This document shows, one piece after another, positions 41,706 to 50,742 of a stretch of DNA of 64,000 nucleotides. Position 1 is the stretch's first letter; every line of letters begins with the position of its first letter. The notes below the pieces were generated by a model. That model saw only the letters and a program-made list of their open reading frames with translations. It had not been told where the DNA came from and did not search any database. This stretch comes from Mycolicibacterium nivoides. Lineage in GTDB: Bacteria; Actinomycetota; Actinomycetes; Mycobacteriales; Mycobacteriaceae. Location of the stretch: assembly GCF_003855255.1 (NCBI RefSeq), contig NZ_CP034072.1, positions 1,426,001-1,490,000 of the forward strand. Direction: 5' to 3'. The translations under genes and the position numbers were made by a program.

Positions 41706-43169
41706 TCAGGACAGCCGGACCGCGATGCGGCGTAGCAGTTTGGTGGCCATGATGTATGCGGTGGCCCCGAACGGCCATTGCGAGACGATCCGTCCGCTGC
41801 CGGCCTGGAAGTAGTTGTTCACCTGCGCCCACACCGTTTTCGACAGCCGGTCCTGGATCCACTCGTTGTAGAGGGCGAATGCGGAGCGGCGGACCTCGAT
41901 GGTGCTGGCGCCGGTGCTGGCTGCCCGTGCGATCAGGCTGGCGGTGAAGGCGGCCTGCGCCTCGTAGAAGGACACCAGAGGGATCGAGTTGGTGTTGGGT
42001 CCGTACATGATGAAGAAGTTGGGGAACTTCGGCACCATCATGCCGAGGAAGGCCTCGGGCTCACCTTGCCACTGTTCGTGCAGCTCCGCACCGCCGCGGC
42101 CGTGGACACGGTAGTTGCCGAGGTAGTTCGCGGCATCGAATCCCGTTGCCAGCACGATGATGTCGAGGTCGTGCTCGTCGCCGTTGGCGTCGACCGCTCC
42201 GGTCTTGGTGAGTCCTTTGACGGCATGCGGGACGAGGGTGACTTTCGGGTTGCGCAGCGACGCGTAGTAGGTGTCGCTGACGACGGTGCGCCGGCCCTCG
42301 AACGGGAACTTCGGGGTGGCCAGCTCGAGTAGGTCCCGTCGGTCGCCGAGCTCTCTGTTGAGGAACTCCACCGCGGCCTTGTGTTTGCGGCGGTTGGTGC
42401 GGCCGGTGGACTTGGCATGGCTGGAGCCGTATTGCCGGACGTCGTAGCCGAGGTACAGCTTCAGCCGCCGCCAGGCGTAGACCGGCGCCAACCGGTTGAG
42501 TTGGCGCTGCAGCGGGGTGAAGTCGTGGCTGTTCTTCGGCAGCAGCCAGTTCGGCTCGATCTGGAAGATCTTGACCTCGGTTCCGACCCGTTCCGCCTCG
42601 GTGACGACCTGCACCGCCGACGATCCGGTGCCGACGACGCCGATCGCCTTGCCCGTCATGTCCAAGCCGTCGATCCAGCGCGACGTGTGGCAGATCGCAC
42701 CGTCGAAATCGCCTTGTTCGCGGGCGAACGGCGGGATCAGGGGGATGTTGAGGAAGCCGACGGCGCTGATCACCGCGGTGAATATGCCGTGGTCCGTGCC
42801 GGAGTCGGTGCTGATCGTGTAGGTGTGGTCGGTATCGGACCAGGTGACGTCGTTGACCTTCTCGTTGAACCGGATGCGGCGGGGCAGGTCCCACTTGGTG
42901 GCGACGTGGTCGAGGTAGGCGCCGAGTTCACGCCAGCCCGCGTGCGTTCGGGTCCAGTCGTAGCGTTCGTAGGAGAACGAGTAGATGTGGGATTCCAGAT
43001 CGACCTCGGCGCCGGGGTAGCGGTTGTGGAACCAGGTACCGCCGAGCGCCGGGGCCTGCTCGAAGATGACGAAATCCTCGATGCCCTTCTTGCGCAAGGC
43101 GATCGCCGCGGCGATGCCGCTGAAGCCGGATCCGATTATTGCGACGCGCGGTTTTGCTGGCCGGCCCAT
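41706..43169 (-). CDS. Baeyer-Villiger-type flavin monooxygenase
   Basis: A 487-residue class B flavoprotein monooxygenase. It has FAD motif VAIIGSGFSGIAAAIALRKK, NADPH motif AIGVVGTGSSAVQVV and, between them near residue 154, FDGAICHTSRWID, which fits the FxGxxxHTxxW fingerprint of Baeyer-Villiger enzymes but with Ile instead of Pro/Asp after Trp. These enzymes turn ketones into esters or lactones. The gene has its own promoter with a copy of the operator found elsewhere in this block, so it likely belongs to the GntR regulon. The substrate is unknown. Confidence 0.9.
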   Translation of the reverse strand: MGRPAKPRVAIIGSGFSGIAAAIALRKKGIEDFVIFEQAPALGGTWFHNRYPGAEVDLESHIYSFSYERYDWTRTHAGWRELGAYLDHVATKWDLPRRIRFNEKVNDVTWSDTDHTYTISTDSGTDHGIFTAVISAVGFLNIPLIPPFAREQGDFDGAICHTSRWIDGLDMTGKAIGVVGTGSSAVQVVTEAERVGTEVKIFQIEPNWLLPKNSHDFTPLQRQLNRLAPVYAWRRLKLYLGYDVRQYGSSHAKSTGRTNRRKHKAAVEFLNRELGDRRDLLELATPKFPFEGRRTVVSDTYYASLRNPKVTLVPHAVKGLTKTGAVDANGDEHDLDIIVLATGFDAANYLGNYRVHGRGGAELHEQWQGEPEAFLGMMVPKFPNFFIMYGPNTNSIPLVSFYEAQAAFTASLIARAASTGASTIEVRRSAFALYNEWIQDRLSKTVWAQVNNYFQAGSGRIVSQWPFGATAYIMATKLLRRIAVRLS

Positions 43170-43179
43170 CGTGTCTCCC

Positions 43180-43216
43180 GTCTAAAGAACTATAGGTCCA
43201 GTATTTAGACCATTAA
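43180..43216. promoter_or_regulatory. Candidate GntR operator upstream of the monooxygenase
   Basis: TATAGGTC (43191-43198), nine bases, then GACC (43208-43211). It is nested in a longer inverted repeat GTCTAAA (43180-43186) / TTTAGAC (43204-43210). Over 26 positions it matches the site at 51532-51557 at about 20. It lies 11-47 nt upstream of the monooxygenase start. Confidence 0.6.
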
Positions 43217-43260
43217 TGAGGATGTCAATCCCCCAAGGTCAGTTGGGGAAGTGGGTTTGG

Positions 43261-43989
43261 TTACTTGATCTGTGCGGTCCATCCGCCGTCGACGACGAGG
43301 TCGGTGGCAGTGACGAACGATGCGTCCTCGGACAGCAGAAATGCTATGGCGCCGGCGATTTCGGCAGGCATGCCGAGCCGTCCCAACGGTGTCCGGCTCT
43401 CCATGTCGGCACGGCGGCCGGGATTGTCGACGTAGAGGTAGTCGATCATCGGGGTGAGGATCGCGCCGGGGCACACGGTGTTGGCCCGGATCCCTTCCGG
43501 GGCGAGCTGCAGCGCCAGGGCTCTGGTCAGCGAGACCACCGCCGCTTTGCTCACCTGATAGGCATCCAGCGGGGAGTCCATCCCCCGGATACCGGCGGTA
43601 CTCGCGACGTTGACGATGCTCTTGCCGGAGCCGCGTCGCAGATGCTCGACGGCGGCCGTGGTGACCTTGCGCAGACCGTGCAGATTCACCCCGAGCGTGA
43701 CGTCCCAGACGGACTCGTCGATGTCGAGTGTGGAGCCGTCCCGGTCGAACAAGGCCACTCCGGCGGCATTCACCAGATAGTCCAGCCCCTTGCCGCCCAG
43801 CCGATCGAACAGCTCGGCCGGATCGCCGCCCCGTAGGTCGAACGCGACGTAGTCGGCCTCGGGCGGCAGCGCAGCCGCCCGCTCACCGAGATCGGTGGCG
43901 ATGACGTGGACACCGTCGGCGACCAGGCGGGCCACCGTGGCCGAGCCGATGCCGCCACCGGCGCCGGTGACCAGTGCGGTGCGTGTCAT
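43261..43989 (-). CDS. Short-chain dehydrogenase/reductase
   Basis: A 242-residue classical SDR. It has the NAD(P) motif ALVTGAGGGIGSATV, NAAG in the middle, the catalytic Ser in VNVASTAGI, YQVSK for Tyr and Lys, and the closing VVDGGWTAQ. The acidic residue after the second beta strand (IATDLGE) suggests NAD rather than NADP. The start overlaps the stop of the upstream esterase gene, so this is the last gene of the minus-strand operon that begins at 51470. Probably it oxidises an alcohol intermediate; the substrate is unknown. Confidence 0.9.
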   Translation of the reverse strand: MTRTALVTGAGGGIGSATVARLVADGVHVIATDLGERAAALPPEADYVAFDLRGGDPAELFDRLGGKGLDYLVNAAGVALFDRDGSTLDIDESVWDVTLGVNLHGLRKVTTAAVEHLRRGSGKSIVNVASTAGIRGMDSPLDAYQVSKAAVVSLTRALALQLAPEGIRANTVCPGAILTPMIDYLYVDNPGRRADMESRTPLGRLGMPAEIAGAIAFLLSEDASFVTATDLVVDGGWTAQIK

Positions 43990-44930
43990 CGGGCCGGCTG
44001 CTCGGTCAGTGCCAGGGCATCGGCCAGCCGCCGGCCGGCGAAGGTCATGGCGTCAGTGGCGGTGGGGAACACCTCGTCGAGGCCGAAGAACCCGTGCACC
44101 ATGCCCGGGGTCTGGTGGCTGCGCACCGTGACACCGGCCGCGCGCAGCGCAGTCTCGTAGAGCTCACCCTGCGGGCGGATCGGATCGCATTCGGCCAGGA
44201 TGATCGTCGCCTCCGGCAGCCCGGCCAGGTTGGCGTCGAGGACGTTGACCCTCGGGTCCGACGCGACGTCGGGGCCGGGCAGGTAGTTGTCCTGATGCCA
44301 TTGCAGCTCATCGCGTTCCAGCATCACGCCGTCGTACTCGGAGTCCATGCCGCGGACCAGGTCGGTGGTGGTGACGGGGTAGACCAGCAGTTGATGGCGC
44401 AGCACCGGGTCCCCAGCGTCGCGGTAGTGCAGCGCGACGGCCGCCGCGAGATTGCCACCGGCGCTGTCGCCGGCCACCGCGATCCGGCGGGCATCGACGC
44501 CGAGTCCGGATTGCGGGTTGCGGGCCCACTCGACGGCGTCGATCGCGTCGTTGACGGCGGTGGGGAAGCGGGCTTCGGGGCCGCGGCGGTATCCGACGGA
44601 GAGCACGGCACTGCCCGACGCGTTGGCCAGCAGCCGGGTGGCGGCATCGTGGGAGTCAACGCTGCCCAGCAGCCAGCCGCCGCCGTGGTAGTACACCGTC
44701 AGGGGCAGGTCGGCGGCATCTGTGGGCAGGTAGAGCCGGCCGGGGATGCCTTCGCCGTCACGGGTCCCGATGGTGAGATCCACGACGCGGTGCACCGCGG
44801 GTTTGGCCAGTGCGGCGAAGGTGTTCTCGAAGTTTTCCCGGGCGGTGGGCACCGGCAGCAGGTGGGCGTTGGGACGGTCCGAAGCCTTGGAGTCGTCGAG
44901 CATCTTCTTGGCGATGGGGTCGATCGGCAT
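43986..44930 (-). CDS. Esterase of the hormone-sensitive-lipase family
   Basis: A 314-residue alpha/beta hydrolase. The oxyanion motif YYHGGGWLLGS and nucleophile elbow VAGDSAGGNLA define the HSL branch; the acid and His are expected in ECDPIRPQGE and PGMVHGFFG, which are present. It could cleave an ester made by the nearby Baeyer-Villiger-type enzyme, but this is inference. It overlaps the downstream SDR by 4 nt and follows the glutamine-synthetase-like genes after a 30-nt gap. Confidence 0.9.
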   Translation of the reverse strand: MPIDPIAKKMLDDSKASDRPNAHLLPVPTARENFENTFAALAKPAVHRVVDLTIGTRDGEGIPGRLYLPTDAADLPLTVYYHGGGWLLGSVDSHDAATRLLANASGSAVLSVGYRRGPEARFPTAVNDAIDAVEWARNPQSGLGVDARRIAVAGDSAGGNLAAAVALHYRDAGDPVLRHQLLVYPVTTTDLVRGMDSEYDGVMLERDELQWHQDNYLPGPDVASDPRVNVLDANLAGLPEATIILAECDPIRPQGELYETALRAAGVTVRSHQTPGMVHGFFGLDEVFPTATDAMTFAGRRLADALALTEQPAR

Positions 44931-44960
44931 GGTTCTCCTGTGTGTCGGTGGGTTGGCGTG

Positions 44961-46340
44961 CTAGACGCGTTCGTAGTAGCGGCGGGACTCCCAGTCGGTC
45001 ACGGTGTGGGAGTCGAAGGCCTCCAATTCGCTTTGGGCGGAGGCCAAGAGGTGGTCGAAGACCTCGTCGCCGAAGGCCGCGCGGGCCATCTTGCTCTCGG
45101 CGAACAGGTCGATGGAGCGGTGCAACGACGTGGGCACGGTGGTGATGTCATCGCCGGTCCAGGCATTCCCGCTGAAGATCTCGGGGATCGCCATCTCGTG
45201 ATCCAGCCCGTCGAGGCCCGCCGCGATGGTGGCGGCGTAGGCGTAGTAGGGGTTGACGTCGGCGCCGGGGATCCGGTTCTCCACCCGGTACGACGGACCG
45301 GAGCCGACCAACCGGAACGCGCACGAACGATTGTCTTCGCCGAGGGCGATGGCGGTGCCGGCGAACTGGTCGGGCTGGAATCGCTTGTAGGAGTTGATGG
45401 TCGGCGCGAACATCAAACTGATCTCGGCGGCGTGATGCAACTGGCCCGCGACGAACGAGCCGAACCGTCGAGACATCCCGTGCCGGTCGTCGGCCCAGCA
45501 CAGCGGCTCTGCACCGTCGGCCGACCACAGGCTGACGTGCAGGTGACACGACGATCCGACCTCGTCGATCTTGGGCTTGGCCATGAAGGTGACCGTCAGA
45601 TCCGCCGCGTGGGCCAGTTGCTTGACGCCGTACTTGAACAGCACGTGGCGATCGGCCATCGCCAACGAATCGCAGTAGTCCAGGGTGACCTCCTGCTGAC
45701 CCAAACCCCACTCGGGTTTCGAGGACTCCACGGACACACCGAATTCGGGCATCTGGTTGCGGATCCGCTCGATGAACCAGTCGTCGCGCGCGGACTGGAT
45801 CATCTGATAGTCCGAGCGGTAGTCCGACATCATCTTCAGGTTCTGGTAGCCCAGTTCCCAGGCCTGCCGTGGTGGTGTCGCGGCCAGATAGAACTCGAGC
45901 TCGGAGGCGAACTTGAACGACAGTCCCCGTTCCCGGGCCCGGGCCAATTGGGTGCGCAGGATGGTGCGGGGCGCCACGGCCAGCAGCTCGTCGGAGTCCA
46001 TGGGATAGGCGTCGCAGATCACCAGTGCGGCCGACGGCTCCCACGGAACTCTGCGCAGCGTCGCCAGATCCGGAACGAGCCGGATGTCCACCCAGCCGTT
46101 GTCGGCATTGGACACCGGGAGGTCCAGCGGATTCATCTCCAGATCGACCCCGAAGATGAAGCTGCTGGCATTGACCCCGGAGCCCTGCAGGCCCAGGCTG
46201 CGGAAGGCCGGAATCGTCAACCGTTTACCGACCAGGCGCCCGTAGGGATCGGGCGCGGCGCAGATCACGGTGGTGATCTCGCCCGCGGCGGCCAGCTCCT
46301 CGAATCGGTCGAGGTTCAGCACAGGTGGCGTGGTGCTCAT
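44961..46340 (-). CDS. Glutamine-synthetase-like ligase, copy 1 (gamma-glutamylation type)
   Basis: A 459-residue type I glutamine synthetase fold. Catalytic features are kept: metal Glu residues in FASELEFYL, SKPEWGLGQQE with the two later Glu, the His in GSSCHLHVSLW, NSYKRF and RVENRIPGADVNPYYAYAA. Sequence and context set it apart from housekeeping GlnA: it lacks the adenylylation-loop context and is next to a second GS-like gene. Related enzymes (PuuA, IpuC, AtdA1) attach glutamate to amines. The ATG at 46340 overlaps the neighbouring GS stop. The amine substrate is unknown. Confidence 0.88.
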   Translation of the reverse strand: MSTTPPVLNLDRFEELAAAGEITTVICAAPDPYGRLVGKRLTIPAFRSLGLQGSGVNASSFIFGVDLEMNPLDLPVSNADNGWVDIRLVPDLATLRRVPWEPSAALVICDAYPMDSDELLAVAPRTILRTQLARARERGLSFKFASELEFYLAATPPRQAWELGYQNLKMMSDYRSDYQMIQSARDDWFIERIRNQMPEFGVSVESSKPEWGLGQQEVTLDYCDSLAMADRHVLFKYGVKQLAHAADLTVTFMAKPKIDEVGSSCHLHVSLWSADGAEPLCWADDRHGMSRRFGSFVAGQLHHAAEISLMFAPTINSYKRFQPDQFAGTAIALGEDNRSCAFRLVGSGPSYRVENRIPGADVNPYYAYAATIAAGLDGLDHEMAIPEIFSGNAWTGDDITTVPTSLHRSIDLFAESKMARAAFGDEVFDHLLASAQSELEAFDSHTVTDWESRRYYERV

Positions 46341-47626
46341 TGGTGCTCCAGGTGTCGATGCAGTTCCCAGGTGGTGATCGTGGTGCGCAACCACTGGTCA
46401 TAGCGTTCCATTTCGGCTCGCCGGGTGGCGGCGAAGGAGGTGCAGAAGGTCTTGCCCAGCAGGTCGGCGGTCCAGGCCGAGTTCTCGAACCGCGCCAGTG
46501 CGCTACCGAGGTCGCCCGGCAGCTCGGCGGGTTCTGCGTCGCGGGCCGGCACCGGGAGCTCATCGAGCAGGCCGTGCAGACCGGCGGCCAGCAGGGCCGC
46601 CCCGACGATGTAGGGGTTGGCGTCGGCTCCGGGTCTGCGATGCTCGACCCGGGCCGATCTTCGGTTGGGCAGCAGAACGCGGGCCGCGGTGCTGCGGTCG
46701 TCGTAGCCCCAGGTCGCGGCGGTGGGGGTGAACATCTCCGGGTCGATGCGCTTGTAGGAGTTGATGTTCGGGTTGAGCATCAGCACGGTGTCGGCCATTC
46801 CGTCCAGCAGCCCGGCGAGGTAGTGGCTGCCTTCGGTGGACAGCGCCCCCGACGCGTCGGCGAAGACGTTGACCCCGTCCCGGTTCAGGCTGGAATGCAC
46901 GTGTCCGCCGGCCCCTGACTTGTCGGCGAAGGGCTTGGCCATGAAGCTCGCGTGCATGCCCCGCTCTGCGCACAGGTCACGGAGATACTGCCGGGCCCGG
47001 ACCGCGTTGTCGGCGGCCCGGACGGCGGGCGCCGGGGCCAGGGTGAACTCGAAGAACCCGGGACCGAGTTCGGTGTGGAACATCTCGACCTCGATGCCGA
47101 CCTGGTCCATCCGATTGATGAACTCGGTTGCCAGGCTGTGTATCTCGGCACCTCGGGTGAGGCTGTAGGCGTTCTCGGTACGGCCCCGGGGCGTGAACCC
47201 GGGCAGCACTGCCGCCGGGGAGGCGCCGGCCTCGAAGATCCACATCTCATACTCGAAGCCCAGCACCGGGTCCAGGTCCAGGTCGCCGTACCGGTCGACG
47301 AGACCACCCAGCACGGCTCGTGGCGACAGTTCCAGCGGTTTTCGGTCGGCATCGACCAGCTCGGCGATGACGGCGTCGGTCCCGGGCCGCCAGGGCAGTG
47401 CGATGCGGGTGGATTCATCAGGAATCAGCAGGGCATCTGGGTAGCCGTTGGCCGCGCTGCTGAACGGAGTGTCGGTGACGTCGTCGGTGAGGGACAGACC
47501 GTAGACGATGGTGCAGAACGCCAGGTCCGACGACCCGTGGGTCTTGCTCGAGCGGATCAGCTTGCCGCGTAGGCCCAGGTCGTAGTCGGCGACCTCGAGC
47601 TGCGTCGTTGCCACGGTGTCAGTCAT
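46337..47626 (-). CDS. Glutamine-synthetase-like ligase, copy 2
   Basis: A 429-residue GS-fold protein, only distantly similar to its neighbour. It has GFEYEMWIFE for the metal Glu, HTELGPGFFEFT where most GS have an ExxxGQxE pattern, GAGGHVHSSLN for the His, NSYKRIDPEMF, and RVEHRRPGADANPY. Loss of the GQ residues suggests an altered substrate pocket. It overlaps the copy 1 start by 4 nt, and its own start overlaps the end of the Cys-cluster gene by 8 nt. The two may act as different ligases or as one hetero-oligomer. Confidence 0.86.
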   Translation of the reverse strand: MTDTVATTQLEVADYDLGLRGKLIRSSKTHGSSDLAFCTIVYGLSLTDDVTDTPFSSAANGYPDALLIPDESTRIALPWRPGTDAVIAELVDADRKPLELSPRAVLGGLVDRYGDLDLDPVLGFEYEMWIFEAGASPAAVLPGFTPRGRTENAYSLTRGAEIHSLATEFINRMDQVGIEVEMFHTELGPGFFEFTLAPAPAVRAADNAVRARQYLRDLCAERGMHASFMAKPFADKSGAGGHVHSSLNRDGVNVFADASGALSTEGSHYLAGLLDGMADTVLMLNPNINSYKRIDPEMFTPTAATWGYDDRSTAARVLLPNRRSARVEHRRPGADANPYIVGAALLAAGLHGLLDELPVPARDAEPAELPGDLGSALARFENSAWTADLLGKTFCTSFAATRRAEMERYDQWLRTTITTWELHRHLEHQ

Positions 47627-48698
47627 GCTGCGTACTCCTGATACTCGTTGTCGGGCTCGGTCGCACCGCCGGGTCGCGGCCGACCCGGCGGTAGACGTGG
47701 TCGGGTACGTCGGCGGGGTCGTGGTAGACCCACCACGTGCACGAGGTCGCCGGGCTGTCGGGCGTCCAGGTGGGCGGGTCGATCACCCGGGTCGGATAGC
47801 CCAGCCGGTCGATCGGCATGACCTCGTTGAGCTGGCAGCAGTGCACGCAGTACGAGCAGATGCCGACCGTGTTCCAGGCCCAGTCGTGCGCCTCGGTGGT
47901 GACAGCGAACTCGAACGGGGCGCCGGACCGCGGGGCGTCGTCGGTGACCCGGGCGTCCAGGGACCGGCCTCCCGATCCGCAGGGGGCGAAGCGGAAACCG
48001 GTCCGGCCGGGTTCCTCGATCAGCTCGATGTCCCCTTGACGGCCGATTCCGGTCAGGTGCGCGTGGAACCCGTCGACGATCGCCACCATCAGCTGGTGGG
48101 CCGATTCGGTCCACGGCTGATTGTCCAATGAGTAACGGCGGGTGTGGATTTCGTACCAGTCGCTCATCAGGAAGTCCCACAGCTCGCCGAGCGAGGATTC
48201 ACCCACCAGCTTGACCGCGATGTCGACCATGCCGGCCACCCGGTCGACCGCTCGGTCGTGGATCTGCTGCCATACCTGTCGCGCGGACTCGATCAGTTCG
48301 GCCGCCGCGGGATCCTGATCCCGGCAGCCGCGCGCGGCCTGGGCGACTGCGTCGGTGTAGTCCGGCCACTCGGCCCCGATCCCGGCCATTGCCCGACCGC
48401 CGACCAGCCCGGTGAGCCGGGCCACCGCGGCGTCGAGATCGGCCTCGGCGACCTGGTGGTCGAGGATCCACCGCGACGTGGCTTCGGGCCACCGGTCGTA
48501 GACGTCGCGCAGTTCGTCGGCTTCGGTAACCGATATCTCGACGAGTTGCGCTGCGGCCTCCCAATCCCGGCGCCGCACATGCTCGATCGCGGTGCGGAAG
48601 GTGCAGCGGGCCAATTCGGCCCAGCTTCCGGCGCGCGCATTGCGATGAAGGGAGGGTTCGTAGACTACGACCGCCGGTTTCGGGGATGGGGCGCTCAT
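47619..48698 (-). CDS. Unrecognised Cys-cluster protein of the amine/glutamylation operon
   Basis: A 359-residue protein I cannot place in a family. It is soluble. The N-terminal half is helical with many Trp and acidic residues (AELARCTFRTAIEHVRRRDW, PEATSRWILDHQVAEADL). The C-terminal half contains a cysteine cluster GICSYCVHCCQLNEVMP followed by RLGYPTRVIDPP and SCTWWVYHD. The C-x2-C-x2-CC arrangement plus a later Cys could bind Zn or an Fe-S centre. Overlaps with the SDR upstream (ATGA) and the GS-like gene downstream make it a core operon member. The function is open. Confidence 0.85.
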   Translation of the reverse strand: MSAPSPKPAVVVYEPSLHRNARAGSWAELARCTFRTAIEHVRRRDWEAAAQLVEISVTEADELRDVYDRWPEATSRWILDHQVAEADLDAAVARLTGLVGGRAMAGIGAEWPDYTDAVAQAARGCRDQDPAAAELIESARQVWQQIHDRAVDRVAGMVDIAVKLVGESSLGELWDFLMSDWYEIHTRRYSLDNQPWTESAHQLMVAIVDGFHAHLTGIGRQGDIELIEEPGRTGFRFAPCGSGGRSLDARVTDDAPRSGAPFEFAVTTEAHDWAWNTVGICSYCVHCCQLNEVMPIDRLGYPTRVIDPPTWTPDSPATSCTWWVYHDPADVPDHVYRRVGRDPAVRPSPTTSIRSTQHD

Positions 48699-49465
48699 GT
48701 CAGTTCGAATCCGCCGTCGACCCGCAGGTCGGACCCGGTGATGTAGGCGGCCTGGTCGCTGAGCAGAAACGCTGCGGCCGAGGCGATCTCGTCCGGCCTC
48801 GCGAATCGGCCGGCCGGTACCCGTGGTGCCAGTGTGGGCGGCAGGCTGTTCGTGTCGCCGTGGGTGGCGGCCATCGGCGTCGCCACGAAACCGGGGGAGA
48901 TGCTGTTGACCCGGACTCCGTCGGCGGCCAGGGCGCGGGCACTGGTCTGGGTGAGCATGCGCAATCCGGCCTTGGACGCGGCGTACTGCGGGGTGGGGTC
49001 CGGATCGGACAGCGCGATTACCCGGTGTGCTTCGATCGAGGTGATGTTGACGATGGCACCGGCCTTCGCGGCCCGCAGTGACGGGGTCAGGGCGTCGATC
49101 AGGTTGTAGGCACCGATCAGGTTGATCTCCAGGCAGCGGGCCCACTGCTCGCGGCTCACCCCGGCGAAGCCGGTGTTGTCGATGATGCCCGCGCAGTTGA
49201 CCAGGTAGCTGATGGTGCCGACGTTCGCCCCGTGCGCCTGCAGCACCGCCACCAGGTTGGTATCGCGGACGTCGGCCGCACAGCACACCTGTAGCTCGGG
49301 TCCATAGTTCGGATCCGGGTCGGGTTGGCGGATGTCCAGCCGGATGGTCCGGATCCCGGCGGACATGAGGGTGGCCGCGGTGGCGGCGCCGATGCCTGAT
49401 GCGGCACCCGTCACCACCGCGTCACCGCCGCTGAACGACAGCGCGAAAGATCTTCCGGCCGTCAC
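48695..49465 (-). CDS. Short-chain dehydrogenase/reductase
   Basis: A 256-residue classical SDR with VVTGAASGIGAATAATL, NCAG, the Ser in VNITSIEAH, YAASK and the end motif RVDGGFELT. RLDIRQ after the second strand suggests NAD use. The GTG start overlaps the DUF1116 stop and the TGA overlaps the Cys-cluster gene start, so it is translated with both. It is one of three SDRs in the operon, which implies successive alcohol/ketone oxidations. The substrate is unknown. Confidence 0.9.
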   Translation of the reverse strand: MTAGRSFALSFSGGDAVVTGAASGIGAATAATLMSAGIRTIRLDIRQPDPDPNYGPELQVCCAADVRDTNLVAVLQAHGANVGTISYLVNCAGIIDNTGFAGVSREQWARCLEINLIGAYNLIDALTPSLRAAKAGAIVNITSIEAHRVIALSDPDPTPQYAASKAGLRMLTQTSARALAADGVRVNSISPGFVATPMAATHGDTNSLPPTLAPRVPAGRFARPDEIASAAAFLLSDQAAYITGSDLRVDGGFELT

Positions 49466-50742
49466 CGGTCGCCGAACCTACGTGTGTGCTCGGCCATGGC
49501 GTTGGCGAAGCACTCCCGTGGTGCCCGGATCACCCCGGCGCCGATCTGGCCGCCGTCGCGCCCGGCCAGCCCGACGTCCATGACCGGCAGTACCCCGGTA
49601 TCGAGCACCTTGCGCGCGTCGATCCCGGTCGGGGTGCCCCGGAAGGAGAAGAGCGGTATCCGGTAGGTGCTGTTCTCGCCGTGGGTGATGGCGTACATCT
49701 CTTGGTTGCGCTCGATCATCACCTCGGGTGCGCCGCCCTGGTACTCCTGCAGTGACAGTGCACAGGCCTGGGCGAAGCCGCCGAGTCCGACGGTCTCGGT
49801 GATCGGTGATTCCCCGCCCATCCAGGTGATCTCGTCTTCGGTGTGGCCGTCGAACAACTTGCCCTGGTGGATCGGCGGCGGGCCCTCGAACCAGGTGTCG
49901 CCCAGCCCGGCCAGCTTGATCGCGAAACCGCGGCAGGAAAAGGCCATCGCCGAGACCAGGGTGGAGCCGGCAACGGTCATGGCGTCGGCGGAAGCCTTGG
50001 CTGCCGCCATGGACAACCGCAGGAAGAAGTAGTCGTTCTCGGCCAGGTGCAGCATGGTCTCGCGCACCCCGGCGATGTTCTGGCCGGCCATGTCCAGCAC
50101 CGCGGGCAGGATTTCCCGGTTGAACAGGATCGAGGCGGCCGCATTGCGGCTGTGCACCTCATCGCCCATCCGCAATGCGCGGGCGATCAGTGGCTTGAGA
50201 GCGACGCCGCCCTGGCGGCGGATCGCGTCACCGACCACGGGGGCCAGCACCTCGTTGACATGACGCAGTCGGTCGCGCACTCCGTCGTCGTAGCAGCCGT
50301 AGTTGAGCCGTCTCGGCTCCTTGCCCTCGTAGAAGTTGCAGAATCCGAGATTGCCGTGGGCCCGGTTCACCACGACGAACACCGGCATGGATGCGGTGTA
50401 GATGCCGGCCAGCGAGCCCACCGCGGCGTAGTCGTGGCAGCCGCCCACCTCGATCACGCCGCTGTCGAACTTGGCGATGGCGTCGTCGCGGTCGGTGGCC
50501 AGCCCTTCGAACAGGGCGCCACCGATGAGGGCTTCACGCTGACCGCCGCTGTATGCCGGCCAGGGCATGGGTGCACCCGAGGTCAGCACCAGGTTGTCAC
50601 GGAAGCCGGGCAGTACCTCGCGCGCGGGCGCCACGTCTATCACCCAGGGATCGGCAGCATCCAGACGGGCGAAGGCCTCGGCATTGGCCGCGTCGATATC
50701 GATCGTGGCCGCATCGGTGTCGGTGCTGATCTGGGTGCTCAC
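49462..50742 (-). CDS. DUF1116 protein, YlbE-like (oxamate carbamoyltransferase subunit family)
   Basis: A 426-residue protein matching the DUF1116 family along its length. Family segments seen are MPWPAYSGGQREA, ALRMGDEVHSRNAA, SPITETVGLGGFAQA and GGQIGAGVIRAPRECFANAM, which align with E. coli YlbE as I recall it. YlbE is encoded with FdrA and YlbF and was reported as part of an oxamate carbamoyltransferase. Neither partner is visible here, so the enzyme must work alone or with another neighbour. It overlaps SDR genes on both sides by 4 nt. The reaction is inferred only. Confidence 0.86.
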   Translation of the reverse strand: MSTQISTDTDAATIDIDAANAEAFARLDAADPWVIDVAPAREVLPGFRDNLVLTSGAPMPWPAYSGGQREALIGGALFEGLATDRDDAIAKFDSGVIEVGGCHDYAAVGSLAGIYTASMPVFVVVNRAHGNLGFCNFYEGKEPRRLNYGCYDDGVRDRLRHVNEVLAPVVGDAIRRQGGVALKPLIARALRMGDEVHSRNAAASILFNREILPAVLDMAGQNIAGVRETMLHLAENDYFFLRLSMAAAKASADAMTVAGSTLVSAMAFSCRGFAIKLAGLGDTWFEGPPPIHQGKLFDGHTEDEITWMGGESPITETVGLGGFAQACALSLQEYQGGAPEVMIERNQEMYAITHGENSTYRIPLFSFRGTPTGIDARKVLDTGVLPVMDVGLAGRDGGQIGAGVIRAPRECFANAMAEHTRRFGDR

